In this document: piece by piece, positions 17,408 through 27,100 of the stretch
Position numbering within the stretch: the stretch's first letter is position 1
How the letters are laid out: each line of letters starts with the position of its first letter
Origin: Solibacillus daqui
Lineage (GTDB): Bacteria > Bacillota > Bacilli > Bacillales_A > Planococcaceae
Assembly: GCF_028747805.1 (NCBI RefSeq)
Contig: NZ_CP114887.1
Coordinates: 1,481,501-1,545,500, forward strand
Direction: 5' to 3'
DNA: 64,000 bases
Made by a program: the position numbers and the translations under genes
Notes under the pieces: generated by a model
The model's input: only the letters and a program-made list of their open reading frames with translations
The model's database searches: none
What the model was told of the DNA's origin: nothing

Positions 17408-18151
17408 TTGAGTCTACAAAAAATTAATGAGAAAAAGCCTTTAATCCATTGTATTACAAACTATGTTGTTGCAAATTTTACTGCGAATGGCTTATTAACA
17501 ATTGGGGCATCTCCCGTTATGGCAGATGCTTTTGAAGAAGTGGCAGAAATGACTCGTATAGCCAATGCGCTATTACTAAATATTGGCACACTAAATGACC
17601 GTACAGTTCAGTCCATGCTAGCTGCGGGAAAAAGCGCAAATGAACATCAAGTTCCGATCGTATTAGATCCTGTTGGTGCGGGTGCTACTGCGTTTCGCTC
17701 ACAAACAACGCATACGCTATTACAGCAGTTAAAAATCACTTTAATACGCTGTAATATTGGAGAGCTTGCCGCTATTGCAGGCGCGAATTGGCAGGCAAAG
17801 GGTGTTGATAGTGGTTCGGGTGAGCTCGATGTTGTACAAACTGCAAAAATGATTGCCAAAAAATACAACTGCCTGGTGATTGTGACTGGTAAGGAAGATG
17901 TATTAACTGATGGACAGCAGGTAGAAATCATTGCTGGTGGTCATGAAAAGATTACGAAAATTACTGGAAGTGGCTGTTTATTGAGCGCAATTTGTGCTGC
18001 TCTTTTAGCAAGTAGCAATGAGCCTTTTGAGGATTTAGCTGCTCTATTGCGTGAATACAAGCAAATAAGTTTAAACGCTTATGCTCCCATGGGAACGTTC
18101 CATGAAAATTTCTTCAATCAATTAGAACAGTTTGCGGAGGTGCGCGGATGA
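17408..18151 (+). CDS. thiM: Hydroxyethylthiazole kinase
   Basis: A 247-residue ribokinase-like enzyme that phosphorylates 4-methyl-5-hydroxyethylthiazole with ATP, the thiazole branch of thiamine salvage. Signatures: HCITNYV at residue 13, GASPVMAD (32-39), VLDPVGAGATAFR (about 81-93), VTGKEDVLTDG and the active-site cysteine in ITGSGCLLSA. It is a little shorter than the usual 260-270 residues but complete. The TTG start follows AGAGGAG by ten bases. It is the first gene of the thiM-thiD-thiE operon, and its stop overlaps thiD by four bases. It is controlled by the two TPP riboswitches upstream. Confidence 0.95.
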   Translation: MSLQKINEKKPLIHCITNYVVANFTANGLLTIGASPVMADAFEEVAEMTRIANALLLNIGTLNDRTVQSMLAAGKSANEHQVPIVLDPVGAGATAFRSQTTHTLLQQLKITLIRCNIGELAAIAGANWQAKGVDSGSGELDVVQTAKMIAKKYNCLVIVTGKEDVLTDGQQVEIIAGGHEKITKITGSGCLLSAICAALLASSNEPFEDLAALLREYKQISLNAYAPMGTFHENFFNQLEQFAEVRG

Positions 18152-18960
18152 TTGCATGTACAATTGCAGGTTCAGATAGTAGTGGCGGTGCAGGGATTCA
18201 GGCCGATATCAAAACATTTCAGGAACTTGGCGTGTTTGGCACGTCTGTTATAACAGCTTTAACTGCACAAAATACATTAGGCGTGCATGGAATTTATCCG
18301 ACAACTGTTGAATTTGTTCAAGCACAATTGAAGGCAGTACTTGAAGATTTAGAGGTCAAAGCTATAAAAACAGGTATGCTATTTAATGCTGAAATTATTG
18401 CTGGGGTCGTTTCATTACTGAAAGAACATCAAATTCCAATAATCGTAGATCCAGTTATGATTGCAAAGGGTGGTGCGAGCTTACTACAGCAGCAGGCGAT
18501 CCAAGCAATGAAAGAGCAATTACTTCCAGTGGCTACGGTTTGTACACCGAATATCCCAGAGGCAGAGGTGCTGACAGGTCGGACAATTGAAACCGCGGAA
18601 GATATTGAGCTTGCGGGACGTGATTTATTGGCTTTAGGCGTCAAGTGTGTAGTCATGAAAGGTGGACATTTACAAGGAGAAAAGGCGATTGATACGGTAT
18701 TCATCAGCGGCGGGCCTACCTTTATGATGGAAACCGAGCGCTACGAAACGAAGCATACGCATGGAACGGGCTGTACATTTTCAGCGGCAATAACGGCTGA
18801 AATCGCAAAAGGAAGCTCACTAAAGGACGCGATTATAGAAGCGAAAAAATTTGTTCAACTTGCAATAAGCCATCCGTTAAATATCGGTCATGGCTTTGGA
18901 CCAACGAATCATTTTGCGTATCGACAGCAGCAAGGGACGTGTAAAGTCAATGTCTATTAA
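18148..18960 (+). CDS. thiD: Hydroxymethylpyrimidine/phosphomethylpyrimidine kinase
   Basis: A 270-residue ribokinase-fold enzyme that phosphorylates HMP to HMP-P and HMP-PP, the pyrimidine half of thiamine. Signatures: AGSDSSGGAGIQADIKTF (7-24), IKTGML, VDPVMIAKGG, TPNIPEAEVLTG (about 132-143), VVMKGGH and HGTGCTFSAAI with the catalytic cysteine (about 211). The length is standard for ThiD. It overlaps thiM by four bases and thiE by 11 bases, a tight operon. The ribosome site is GGAGGTG within thiM. Confidence 0.96.
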   Translation: MIACTIAGSDSSGGAGIQADIKTFQELGVFGTSVITALTAQNTLGVHGIYPTTVEFVQAQLKAVLEDLEVKAIKTGMLFNAEIIAGVVSLLKEHQIPIIVDPVMIAKGGASLLQQQAIQAMKEQLLPVATVCTPNIPEAEVLTGRTIETAEDIELAGRDLLALGVKCVVMKGGHLQGEKAIDTVFISGGPTFMMETERYETKHTHGTGCTFSAAITAEIAKGSSLKDAIIEAKKFVQLAISHPLNIGHGFGPTNHFAYRQQQGTCKVNVY

Positions 18961-19561
18961 ATTAGATAAATATTTCATTATGGGAACGAATAATTGCCAA
19001 AGTGAGCCACTAATTATTTTAGAGAAGGCACTGCAAGCCGGAATTACGATGTTTCAATGGCGGGAAAAGGGCAATGGTGCATTACAAGGAGAAGCGTATG
19101 AGCAATTCGCGCGTGCGTGCCAACAACTTTGTAAGCAATATAAGGTCCCGTTTATTGTCAATGATGATGTGAAACTGGCGTTGAAATTGGATGCAGATGG
19201 GATTCATGTTGGGCAGGACGATTTAGCGATTGAAGCCTTTCGTCAACTTGCAGCGCATAAAATCGTTGGGGTTTCGGTTCATAATATGGAAGAATTAGAG
19301 AAGGCAATGCGTGCGGGTGCGGATTATGTTGGCATTGGTCCTATTTTTGCAACTACATCAAAAGAAGATGCAAAGGCTCCAGCAGGTGTTACATTTTTAA
19401 AGGAAGCAAAAACATGCTATCCTGATTTTCCGATGGTGGCAATTGGAGGTATCACGCCTTTAAACAGCGCTTTTATACGTGAAGCGGGTGCGGACGGTGT
19501 GGCAGTCATTTCTGCCATAAGTTTAAGTGAAGATATTCATCAAACGGTACAATCGTTGTAA
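18950..19561 (+). CDS. thiE: Thiamine-phosphate synthase
   Basis: A 203-residue TIM-barrel enzyme that joins HMP-PP and thiazole phosphate to thiamine phosphate. Signatures: FQWREKG (about 31), FIVNDDVKLALKLDADGIHV (about 64-83) with GQDD after it, VSVHNMEE, and GIGPIFATTSK with A-GV after it, followed by AIGGI and GADGVAVISA at the phosphate-binding end. I start at the ATG at 18950, inside the end of thiD, because homologs begin with a few residues before 'YFIMGTN'. The substrates are both made by the preceding two genes, so the operon turns salvaged precursors into thiamine phosphate. Confidence 0.95.
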   Translation: MSIKLDKYFIMGTNNCQSEPLIILEKALQAGITMFQWREKGNGALQGEAYEQFARACQQLCKQYKVPFIVNDDVKLALKLDADGIHVGQDDLAIEAFRQLAAHKIVGVSVHNMEELEKAMRAGADYVGIGPIFATTSKEDAKAPAGVTFLKEAKTCYPDFPMVAIGGITPLNSAFIREAGADGVAVISAISLSEDIHQTVQSL

Positions 19562-19566
19562 TGGTG

Positions 19567-19600
19567 AAAGTGGATGAGGGACGTCTCATCCACTTTTTTT
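19567..19600 (+). terminator. Terminator of the thiMDE operon
   Basis: AAAGTGGATGAG pairs with CTCATCCACTTT around a six-base loop, with seven T in all, directly after the thiE stop. Confidence 0.92.
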
Positions 19601-19703
19601 CATTGGGTAAGCCATTGTTAAAATGTGAAGTTTAGTTATAAATGATGTACAAGCGTGAATTTTTTTAATATTCTATTATTATTACAAATTCGAGGTGAGC
19701 ATA

Positions 19704-20678
19704 TTGAAAGCAATTGAAATGAAAAACTTTGGTACTTCGGAAAATTTACAGCTAGCGGAATTACCATTACCATCCATTTCGGCAACGGATGTAATCGTGA
19801 AGCTACATGCAGCAGGGGTAAATCCAAGTGATGTTTATACATCAACAGGTACATATGCCATCAAACCACAATTACCATACACACCGGGCTTAGATGGCGC
19901 GGGAATTGTGGAAGCAGTTGGAGAAGCGGTAACAAATGTACAAGTAGGCGACCGCGTATTTGTCGCAAGCTTACCAGGTGCAACGACGGGGACATTTGCA
20001 GAAGCGGTCGTATGTGATGCAAACTATGTGATGCAATTACCCGAGCACATAAGCTTTTTGCAAGGAGCGGCACTTGGCATACCAGCATTGACCGCGTTTC
20101 GTGCAGTTGTGCAAAAGGCAGGTGTACAAGCTAATCAAACGGTACTTATCCACGGAGCAAGTGGTGCGGTTGGTTTACAGGCGGTGCAAATGGCAAAATC
20201 ACTTGGGGCAACGGTAATCGGAACAGCCAGTCGTGGAGAAGGAAAGGCGCTTGTAAAGGACGCCGGTGCAGATTATGCGTTTGATCATATTACAGAAGGC
20301 AATATGGAGCAGATTCTTGAAGTAACAGAGGGTGCTGGACCAGATGTGATTATTGAATTTTTAGCAAACGTCAATTTAGCGGTCGATTTACAATTGGTGG
20401 CGAAGTACGGAAAGATTATCATTGTCGGGAATCGCGGTGACATTGAAATCAACCCGCGTTTAATTATGCAAAAAGAATGTGATGTAACTGGCATGGTGTT
20501 ATTTAATGCAACGGGTGAACAGCATCGTGAGTTAATGACAAGTGTAGCGGCGATGCTTGAAGCAAATAAGCTTACACCGTTTGTTGGTCATAGCTATCCG
20601 CTAGCACAGGCAGGCGAAGCGTTTGATGCGGTAATGGCAGGAAAGCATAATGGTAAGGTTGTACTTCAAATTTTATAA
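19704..20678 (+). CDS. NADPH:quinone oxidoreductase-like (MDR/zeta-crystallin family)
   Basis: A 324-residue medium-chain dehydrogenase/reductase without the zinc-binding cysteines, hence of the quinone-reductase type. The N-terminal catalytic domain has the HAAGVNPSDVYT motif (about 35-46). The Rossmann core has HGASGAVGLQAVQMAKSLGA (about 148-167), the NADPH loop. It probably reduces quinones or enals one hydride at a time in the cytosol. I chose the TTG at 19704, six bases after GAGGTG; a GTG at 19695 lies inside the ribosome site. It appears to be monocistronic. Confidence 0.85.
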   Translation: MKAIEMKNFGTSENLQLAELPLPSISATDVIVKLHAAGVNPSDVYTSTGTYAIKPQLPYTPGLDGAGIVEAVGEAVTNVQVGDRVFVASLPGATTGTFAEAVVCDANYVMQLPEHISFLQGAALGIPALTAFRAVVQKAGVQANQTVLIHGASGAVGLQAVQMAKSLGATVIGTASRGEGKALVKDAGADYAFDHITEGNMEQILEVTEGAGPDVIIEFLANVNLAVDLQLVAKYGKIIIVGNRGDIEINPRLIMQKECDVTGMVLFNATGEQHRELMTSVAAMLEANKLTPFVGHSYPLAQAGEAFDAVMAGKHNGKVVLQIL

Positions 20679-20765
20679 GAAAAATAATGACCAAATATAA
20701 CTAAACATTGTTTTCCTTATTGGCTTGAGGTTTGTTAAGGGGAAATTATAAAGGATGGACTAGCT

Positions 20766-21509
20766 ATGAGAATTTTTGATGCCCATTTTCATATTATTAA
20801 TTTTGATTTTCCGGTAATTGAAAATCAAGGCTATATGCCGCCTTCTTATTTAGTGGAAGATTATAAAAAGCAGACAGAGAGCTATAACATTGCAGGTGGA
20901 GCCATAGTGTCGGGCTCTTTTCAAGGCTTTGATCAAGGCTATTTACTGCATGCCTTGCAGCTATTAGGAGGAAACTTTTGTGGAGTCACTCAATTGCCGT
21001 ATGATGTTAGCGATGATGAGATTCTGCAGTTAAATGCAAAAGGGGTCAAGGCGCTACGTTTTAATGTTAAGCGTGGGGGTTCCGAGGATTTATCAAAGCT
21101 CGATTATTTCGCGCGTCGTGTGTATGAGCTTGCTGGTTGGCATAGCGAACTGTATATTGACGCTACGGACATTCCAGACATTGCAATCACACTTTCGCAA
21201 TTACCAGCTCTGTCCATTGATCATTTAGGTTTGTCAGAGCAAGGTTTACCACATTTATTGAAGCTCGTTGAAAAAGGGGTACGTGTGAAGGCAACAGGCT
21301 TTGGTCGTGTAGAATTACCGATTGCAGAGACGCTTAAGAGTATTTATGATGTAAATCCTGACGCATTAATGTTCGGTACCGATTTACCGTCAACACGCGC
21401 CGAACGTCCATTTGAAACTGCGGATATAGAACTCATTCTGCAGCTTTTTGATGAACGAGCCGCCGATAAAATATTTTATAGTAACGCAAAACAATGGTAC
21501 TTTAAATAA
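20766..21509 (+). CDS. Amidohydrolase-2 family metal-dependent hydrolase
   Basis: A 247-residue TIM-barrel protein. It starts with the metal motif IFDAHFHII (residues 3-11), has SIDHLG in the middle (about 151) and ends with MFGTDLPS (about 207), giving the H-x-H, H and D of a mononuclear amidohydrolase-2 site. The nearest types are pyrone-dicarboxylate lactonase and other small decarboxylase/lactonase-like enzymes; the substrate cannot be read from sequence. There is an AAGGATGG site before the ATG. A terminator follows. Confidence 0.8.
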   Translation: MRIFDAHFHIINFDFPVIENQGYMPPSYLVEDYKKQTESYNIAGGAIVSGSFQGFDQGYLLHALQLLGGNFCGVTQLPYDVSDDEILQLNAKGVKALRFNVKRGGSEDLSKLDYFARRVYELAGWHSELYIDATDIPDIAITLSQLPALSIDHLGLSEQGLPHLLKLVEKGVRVKATGFGRVELPIAETLKSIYDVNPDALMFGTDLPSTRAERPFETADIELILQLFDERAADKIFYSNAKQWYFK

Positions 21510-21515
21510 TAGATT

Positions 21516-21551
21516 ACTCCAACTCGAAGCGAATTCGAATTGGAGTTTTTA
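21516..21551 (+). terminator. Terminator after the amidohydrolase-2 gene
   Basis: ACTCCAACTCGAA pairs with TTCGAATTGGAGT (one mismatch), followed by five T, an A and five T. Confidence 0.8.
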
Positions 21552-21679
21552 TTTTTGAAAATTAGAGAATAAATGGTAGTTTAGTAGCGATTTCTGTTTG
21601 ATTACAAAATGTCGCTTCATGATTGTTGAAACATTGGTATTATTTAAAGAGCCATACAACTTCGAAGGGGGCAAACAAC

Positions 21680-23113
21680 TTGGGCTTTAAAGAAGAAATA
21701 AAACGCGAAATGCGTAACGCAACAAAGGATGTTGCAAAGGAAGTAGAAAAGCATTGGGTGCTTGATTTTGAAGGGCACAAAATTGAATTTATTAATAAAA
21801 TGTTAGAAGAAACATTGCTTGTAGACGGAGAAATCATTGCACAGCATATTCGCCAATCGATTTGGTCACATATTGTGCCCTATTCAAAATTAATGGGAAC
21901 ATTTGTAGGCAATGATGGCAAAACGCATAAGGTGTATGTGAAAGTAGGTGGCTTTATTAAGTTAAATGTCACAATCAAAGTCGATGGAAAAAAACTGTTG
22001 GCTGAAACACAAAAGTTAACGATGATTCCTTGGAAAAATAAACAAGCAATCGTTCCTTTTTTACAGCAGCAATACTCAGAGCACGGTAAGCTAGTCAATA
22101 AGGAGTTACCGGATGATGAGTATTTATATGATGAAAATCAGATGAGGTTAGCCCCTGGGTTTGCCGATCAGCTAGCGAACGAACCGGTGCTGTTGTCATA
22201 TCCGAAAAAGCTTGTGAAACTGTTGATTACGCAAAGTGAAAATCCTACAGAGGCAAATCGTAAAGCGACTTATGAAAAAATTCAGGAAGAAAAGGTCATT
22301 TCTTATTTCCAAGAATTTTTAGTACAATTTACAGAAGCCGAAAAGGACGAAACACTTGTGCAGCAGGAGGCGTTGTGGCTATTAGAGCATGCCGCACATC
22401 GTGAAGTCGTAAAGTTTGCACTTGTTGTGTTAGGTACGACTGACTGTAAAAATCTTAAGGAGCAATTAAAGCTTATAGCATTGCATGAGGAATTTACTGG
22501 AGTGGCATTATTTGCGCTTTCAAACGGTGTGCGCAATGCCAATGACGATATTTGGGACATCTCAAAAAATGTTTCAGATTGGGGCAAGTTAGAGGCACTG
22601 AACTTTTTAGAGCCAGAACGCGAAGAAATCCGTCATTGGTTTTTAACAGATGGTATTGAAGATATCGTGCCAGGGGTTCAGGCTTCGCTACAATGCGCGG
22701 ATAAAGGTAAACTTGATATTGAGCTGCATGAGGATACGATTAGTGGTGCGATATTTGACGGGGCAAGTAAGTTGATTTTGGCAATGCTTTATGATGGTCC
22801 ATACCGTGAAATGGATGAATATGACTACGCGGGGCAAGTGCTCATGCGTTATACAAAGCATGCCAAAACGCATTGCGAAGCGATGCACCACTTTTACACG
22901 CTAACACAAATAGCAGACTATTTGATTGAAGATGAAGAGGTTTGGAATGGGCGTTTTGAATACAACTGGAAGCCGCATGAAAAGCTAGCGGTCGAAACAG
23001 GTATTGAAGAAATTAGCCGAGATATGAAATGGTTGGACGAAGCGAAGGGAATGCTTGTTGATCAGCCAGACAATCAAGATGCGCTAGCAATTGTGAATTT
23101 TTATAAAAAGTAA
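21680..23113 (+). CDS. Large soluble protein of unknown function
   Basis: About 477 residues with no signal peptide or membrane helix. The N-terminal 140 residues are beta-rich (HKIEFINKMLEETLLVDGEI, GKTHKVYVKVGGFIKLNVTI); the rest is helical and acidic with HEAT-like hydrophobic spacing. A conserved-looking stretch, YDGPYREMDEYDYA, lies near residue 373. I chose the TTG at 21680, seven bases after GAAGGGGGC; the upstream in-frame start at 21623 has no ribosome site. It may be a widely conserved Bacillales protein, but I cannot assign a name or function. It lies just upstream of the metG T-box but is separated by it. Confidence 0.7.
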   Translation: MGFKEEIKREMRNATKDVAKEVEKHWVLDFEGHKIEFINKMLEETLLVDGEIIAQHIRQSIWSHIVPYSKLMGTFVGNDGKTHKVYVKVGGFIKLNVTIKVDGKKLLAETQKLTMIPWKNKQAIVPFLQQQYSEHGKLVNKELPDDEYLYDENQMRLAPGFADQLANEPVLLSYPKKLVKLLITQSENPTEANRKATYEKIQEEKVISYFQEFLVQFTEAEKDETLVQQEALWLLEHAAHREVVKFALVVLGTTDCKNLKEQLKLIALHEEFTGVALFALSNGVRNANDDIWDISKNVSDWGKLEALNFLEPEREEIRHWFLTDGIEDIVPGVQASLQCADKGKLDIELHEDTISGAIFDGASKLILAMLYDGPYREMDEYDYAGQVLMRYTKHAKTHCEAMHHFYTLTQIADYLIEDEEVWNGRFEYNWKPHEKLAVETGIEEISRDMKWLDEAKGMLVDQPDNQDALAIVNFYKK

Positions 23114-23170
23114 AATGGCGAATTTGCTTGAATCAATGTATTTGATATAGTAAGATGTTGGTAATTGGAA

Positions 23171-23403
23171 AAAGCGTTGATAAGGAAGAGTACGTAATAC
23201 GGCGTTATATAGAGAGCTTTTGATGGTGGAAATAAAGCAAACAACGATTACTGAACATGGCCTTTGAGCTAAAGTACCGAAAACATTAGTAGGCTACTTT
23301 CGAGAGATGCACTCGTTACAACAGCATCAGTATGAACACGTACTGACTTGAGGCAAATAGTGTGAGCTATTTGTAAATTTAGGTGGTAACACGATTTATT
23401 CGT
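23171..23403 (+). promoter_or_regulatory. T-box leader, methionine-specific
   Basis: A classic T-box: stem I base GTTGATAAGGAAGAGTA, an AG-bulge box (AGAGAGC at 23211-23217), and a specifier loop GAACATGG with codon ATG at 23257-23259. The T-box AGGTGGTAACACG is at 23381-23393. The TGGT at 23384-23387 pairs with the ACCA end of tRNA-Met (discriminator A). Uncharged tRNA-Met should open the following terminator and raise metG expression. Confidence 0.93.
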
Positions 23404-23439
23404 CCTAATCGCATTTTGCGGTTAGGGCGTTTTTTTTTT
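23404..23439 (+). terminator. T-box terminator
   Basis: CCTAATCGCA pairs with TGCGGTTAGG (one G-T), then GGCG and nine T. The left arm immediately follows the T-box, so antiterminator and terminator are mutually exclusive. Confidence 0.92.
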
Positions 23440-23525
23440 ACAAATGTGTAATGAGGGAAAGCATTTGTAAAAGGATTCGTACATCTCAACGCTTTTATTG
23501 AATACAATTTTAGGGGGAAATGTAA

Positions 23526-25160
23526 ATGGCAATTTTAATCGGAGGTGCTTGGCCATATGCAAATGGCTCACTGCATCTAGGGCATATCGCTGCGCTATTA
23601 CCTGGAGATATTTTAGCGAGATATTATCGCTTGAAAGGTGAGGACGTACTGTACGTATCGGGGAGTGACTGTAACGGCACGCCGATTTCGATTCGTGCAA
23701 ATCAGGAGCAAACAACGGTTACAGCGATTGCGGACCGATATCATCAGGAGTTTGTCGATTGTTTTAACAAGCTAGGCTTTACGTATGATTTCTACACGCG
23801 TACCGATGCCGAACATCATCACAAATCCGTTCAAGAAATTTTCTTGAAGCTTTTAGAAAATGGGCATTTGTATACGAAAAAAATCGAGCAAGCATATTGT
23901 GTAGTGGATGAGCAGTTTTTACCTGACCGCTTTGTGGAGGGAATCTGTCCAAATTGTGGGGCAAAAGCGCGAGGTGATCAATGTGATAATTGTTCAGCGA
24001 TTTTAGACCCGCTTGATTTAATTGATAAGCGCTGTAAAATTTGTGGCACGGAGCCGGAAATTCGTGAAACCGAGCATTTTTATTATACATTTAGTCAGTT
24101 TCAGCGTCAGTTAGAGGATTATGTAGCGCGTACTGAACAGTCGAATGCGTGGCGTGATAATGCGATTCAACTAACGAAACGCTATTTAGCAGAGGGGCTG
24201 CCTGATCGAGCGGTAACTCGTGATTTGCCAAACGGTATTGATGTTCCGGTAACGGGCTTTGAGGGTAAGAAAATTTATGTGTGGATTGAAGCGGTTGCCG
24301 GTTATTATACAGCGAGCGTGGCGTGGGGTAAGGAAAACGGTTTAGATATTAAGCAGTGGTGGAATGCGGAAACAACTTCGTATTATGTGCACGGCAAGGA
24401 TAATATTCCGTTTCATACAGTAATTTGGCCAGCAATTTTACTCGGCTTAAATACAGAAGCGCTGCCAAAGCATATCGTATCTAACGAGTATTTAACGCTT
24501 GAAAAACGAAAGCTGTCGACAAGTCAAAATTGGGCGGTATGGGTGCCAGATATTTTGCAACGATATCATCCAGATTCGCTACGATATTTTTTAACAATCA
24601 ATGCACCGGAAACACGTGATGCTGACTTTTCGTGGCGTGAGTTTATTTATAGTCATAACAGTGAGTTGCTCGGAGCATTTGCGAATTTTGTAAATCGTAC
24701 ATTGAAATTTATCGAGAAGTCGTTTGATGGTAAAGTACCGAATGTAGAAGTGGATGAAGGAAAAAAAGCGCAAGTTACGGAATTATTTGAAAAGGTCGGA
24801 CAAAAAATTGAAGCTGGTTCGAGTAAAGCAGCGCTCGATACGGTTTTTGAATTTGTGCGTGCGGCAAATCGTTATTTTGATGAGGAAAAGCCGTGGATTA
24901 CGGTGCGTGAAGATTTAGCAGCATGTGAAAATACAATGGCGACGTGTACAATGCTTATTCAAAATTTTGCAGTGCTGTTAAAGCCGTTTTTACCTTTTGC
25001 AAGTGAAGCGATTGAAGACATGCTACAAGTGCGTGGAGATGCTTGGGAACCGCAAGTGACATTGGCGCAAACGATCGTAAATGTCGTACCACTGTATGAA
25101 CGAATTGATGTGAAGCAAATTGATGAGGAGTTAGAAAAATTAACTGCGAATGAAAAATAG
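23526..25160 (+). CDS. metG: Methionyl-tRNA synthetase (short, MetRS2-like)
   Basis: A 544-residue class I synthetase that charges tRNA-Met in the cytosol. The HIGH box is [17 protein letters not shown] (about 14-30), and the KMSKS loop is KRKLSTS (about 326-332). A zinc-knuckle insert contains CPNCGAK, CDNC and CKICG (about 140-178). The C-terminal tRNA-binding Trbp111 extension of the long B. subtilis-type MetRS (about 660 residues) is absent, so this matches the shorter second MetRS known from some Bacillus and Streptococcus, a type associated with resistance to MetRS inhibitors. A T-box controls it. A histidine phosphatase gene follows eight bases after the stop. Confidence 0.93.
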   Translation: MAILIGGAWPYANGSLHLGHIAALLPGDILARYYRLKGEDVLYVSGSDCNGTPISIRANQEQTTVTAIADRYHQEFVDCFNKLGFTYDFYTRTDAEHHHKSVQEIFLKLLENGHLYTKKIEQAYCVVDEQFLPDRFVEGICPNCGAKARGDQCDNCSAILDPLDLIDKRCKICGTEPEIRETEHFYYTFSQFQRQLEDYVARTEQSNAWRDNAIQLTKRYLAEGLPDRAVTRDLPNGIDVPVTGFEGKKIYVWIEAVAGYYTASVAWGKENGLDIKQWWNAETTSYYVHGKDNIPFHTVIWPAILLGLNTEALPKHIVSNEYLTLEKRKLSTSQNWAVWVPDILQRYHPDSLRYFLTINAPETRDADFSWREFIYSHNSELLGAFANFVNRTLKFIEKSFDGKVPNVEVDEGKKAQVTELFEKVGQKIEAGSSKAALDTVFEFVRAANRYFDEEKPWITVREDLAACENTMATCTMLIQNFAVLLKPFLPFASEAIEDMLQVRGDAWEPQVTLAQTIVNVVPLYERIDVKQIDEELEKLTANEK

Positions 25161-25168
25161 GGGGACTT

Positions 25169-25723
25169 ATGACAATCGTCTATTTTGTGCGCCATGCACA
25201 TTCCGTGTATACACCGGATGAATACAAACGCCCTATTTCTGAAGCTGGGCGAATGGAAGCTTTAAAGTTAATCGAACTCTTTGAAAATATTGATGTGCAG
25301 GCAATGTATGCGAGTAGTTACTTACGTGCAGTACAAACGATTGAGCCGATTGCACAAGCAAAAAATTTGAGTATTATGCAGATTGAAGCACTAAACGAAC
25401 GGCTATTGAGTAATCCGCCGGTTGAAAATTTTGACGAAGCGATTTTGAAGGTTTGGCAGAATCCAACGTTTGCCTATCCAGGTGGGGAATCAAATATTGA
25501 TGCACAAACTCGTGCAGTTCCAGTGTTTAGGGAATTACTAAAACAGCATGAAAATGAAGTTATTGTCATTGGTACACACGGCAATATTTTAACGCTTATG
25601 TTACAGGTGTTTGATCATCAATATGGTTTGGAGTTTTGGAAGGGGTTAATCATGCCAGATGTCATTAAGGCTGAGTTTTTGCATAATCAGTTGGTGTCTG
25701 TAGAAAAAGTAGTCATAACATAG
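25169..25723 (+). CDS. Histidine phosphatase (phosphoglycerate mutase-like)
   Basis: A 184-residue histidine-phosphatase-superfamily enzyme. The catalytic RHG-type motif is VRHAHSVY with H9 as nucleophile; SSYLRAVQTIEPI (about 51-63) holds the phosphate-binding arginine; the second histidine is in GTHGNI (about 139). It resembles YhfR/PhoE-like broad phosphatases; the substrate is unknown. It is placed between metG and a DUF2812 gene with gaps of eight and nine bases, so it is probably in the T-box-controlled transcript. Confidence 0.85.
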   Translation: MTIVYFVRHAHSVYTPDEYKRPISEAGRMEALKLIELFENIDVQAMYASSYLRAVQTIEPIAQAKNLSIMQIEALNERLLSNPPVENFDEAILKVWQNPTFAYPGGESNIDAQTRAVPVFRELLKQHENEVIVIGTHGNILTLMLQVFDHQYGLEFWKGLIMPDVIKAEFLHNQLVSVEKVVIT

Positions 25724-25732
25724 GGGGAAGTT

Positions 25733-26875
25733 ATGGATACAAAACGTAAGCTGGTACCTGTAGAGTTATGGAACATTGGGGAAATCGAAAGCTGGCTTAT
25801 CGAACAAGCTCAAAATGGGCGAATACTTGAAAAATTGAGTAGCTTTAGGGCAACGTTTCTTCTAGCAGAGCCACAAAATTTGGAATACCGAATGATCGTC
25901 ATGCCTGAAAAAGATACCACACGTACGAATGCCCAGGAACTCGAACAAGCAGGTTGGTATTATGTGACAAGCCATCAGTATTATCATATTTTTTGTTCAC
26001 AGCAGGCAGATGCTACAACGGAGATTGAAAAAGATTTAATGCAGCAGGCACAATCTTTTTCGGGCATTTTGCTGGATTTGCGTAAGAGGCTTCTGTTTAA
26101 TGTTTTGATGATTGTGGCGTTTATTGGCCTAGTCATTGCTTTATTCATGGATGTTGAGGCGCCGATAACGAGTGTAATTGGAGGGAGTAGTATTTCGGTA
26201 CTCGTGTTTTTTTATACAAATGGTTCATTAACGGTAACAATTTATAAAGACTACCTCAAGGTGATGCGCATCAAAAATCAGCTCGAACAAGGGATTGTAC
26301 TGGATCACCACGCAAGTTGGCGTTCAGCAAAAGTGAAAAAATTCGGGTGGAGTTGGTTGAATTTTGTGTTCGCGGCTATTTTAATATGGATGCTCGTAAT
26401 AAGTTTTACCAAAAGCGGCAACGAAATCTTACCTAAAAATACTGCGGATTTACCACTTCTGCGCTTACATATGATTGAACTGCCTAAAGAAATGGAATTG
26501 AGTGTGCGCGATCATGCAGGTGTGAACTCCCTCGAGCAAAACTGGTCAATCTTTGCTCCGGTTCAATATGAAGTGAATGAAAACGTAGATATACCAACAG
26601 AAAATCAAGTAACCTATTCACCGTGGCTTCATTTCCGGGTGATTGAATGTACTGTTCCAAGCTTAGCAAACGCATTGTTTTATGAGTGGGTAACCTATTA
26701 TCGATTTGAAAACGACGCCGAATTGTCGCACGCGGCGTTTGATCAAGTAATTGTAGAACAAATATTTGAGGATAAGGTACGTATTTTAACAAAAAAGGAT
26801 AATCAAGTGCAGTATGTGGACTATCAGGGTGAGGCAAATGTCGAGGCAATTTTAAGCGCATTAGAAAATTTATAA
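25733..26875 (+). CDS. DUF2812 membrane protein, copy 1
   Basis: A 380-residue protein. The N-terminal DUF2812 domain covers about residues 1-110 (KRKLVPVELW, LEYRMIVMPEKD, YYHIFCSQQADA). Two membrane helices follow at about 118-155 and another at 208-228, then an outer C-terminal domain ending in VQYVDYQGEANVEAIL. DUF2812 proteins often travel with PadR regulators; none is visible here. The ATG follows GGGGGAAG. It is the third gene after metG. A paralog of exactly the same length, 380 residues, lies at 28859-30001. The function is unknown. Confidence 0.8.
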   Translation: MDTKRKLVPVELWNIGEIESWLIEQAQNGRILEKLSSFRATFLLAEPQNLEYRMIVMPEKDTTRTNAQELEQAGWYYVTSHQYYHIFCSQQADATTEIEKDLMQQAQSFSGILLDLRKRLLFNVLMIVAFIGLVIALFMDVEAPITSVIGGSSISVLVFFYTNGSLTVTIYKDYLKVMRIKNQLEQGIVLDHHASWRSAKVKKFGWSWLNFVFAAILIWMLVISFTKSGNEILPKNTADLPLLRLHMIELPKEMELSVRDHAGVNSLEQNWSIFAPVQYEVNENVDIPTENQVTYSPWLHFRVIECTVPSLANALFYEWVTYYRFENDAELSHAAFDQVIVEQIFEDKVRILTKKDNQVQYVDYQGEANVEAILSALENL

Positions 26876-26886
26876 GTTTGAACAAG

Positions 26887-26927
26887 AGGTTTGTTTAAAG
26901 TTAAAACGCTATAAACAGACCTTTTTC
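26887..26927 (+). terminator. Terminator after DUF2812 copy 1
   Basis: AGGTTTGTTTA pairs with TAAACAGACCT (one G-U), followed by five T. Confidence 0.8.
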
Positions 26928-27100
26928 CTTTGAATATAATAATATCCCACATGATAAATAATGAGGTTTATCTGATAGAGGTTGTCATAAATTAATTTTA
27001 AAGTTGAACAACCTCTTTAAAAAGTTATCAAGTCAAAGGGGTTTATTATAGGATTGGAATAGCAATAATCGGAAATATTATTCCTAAACACTTGGTTTTA

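Noticed and set aside
26484..26885. 133-codon minus-strand frame opposite DUF2812 copy 1
   Set aside because: It lies entirely within a better supported gene and lacks a ribosome site.
26977..27019. Hairpin AGAGGTTGT/ACAACCTCT with 22-base loop
   Set aside because: The loop is long and no proper T run follows. It could be a weak terminator but I cannot support it.
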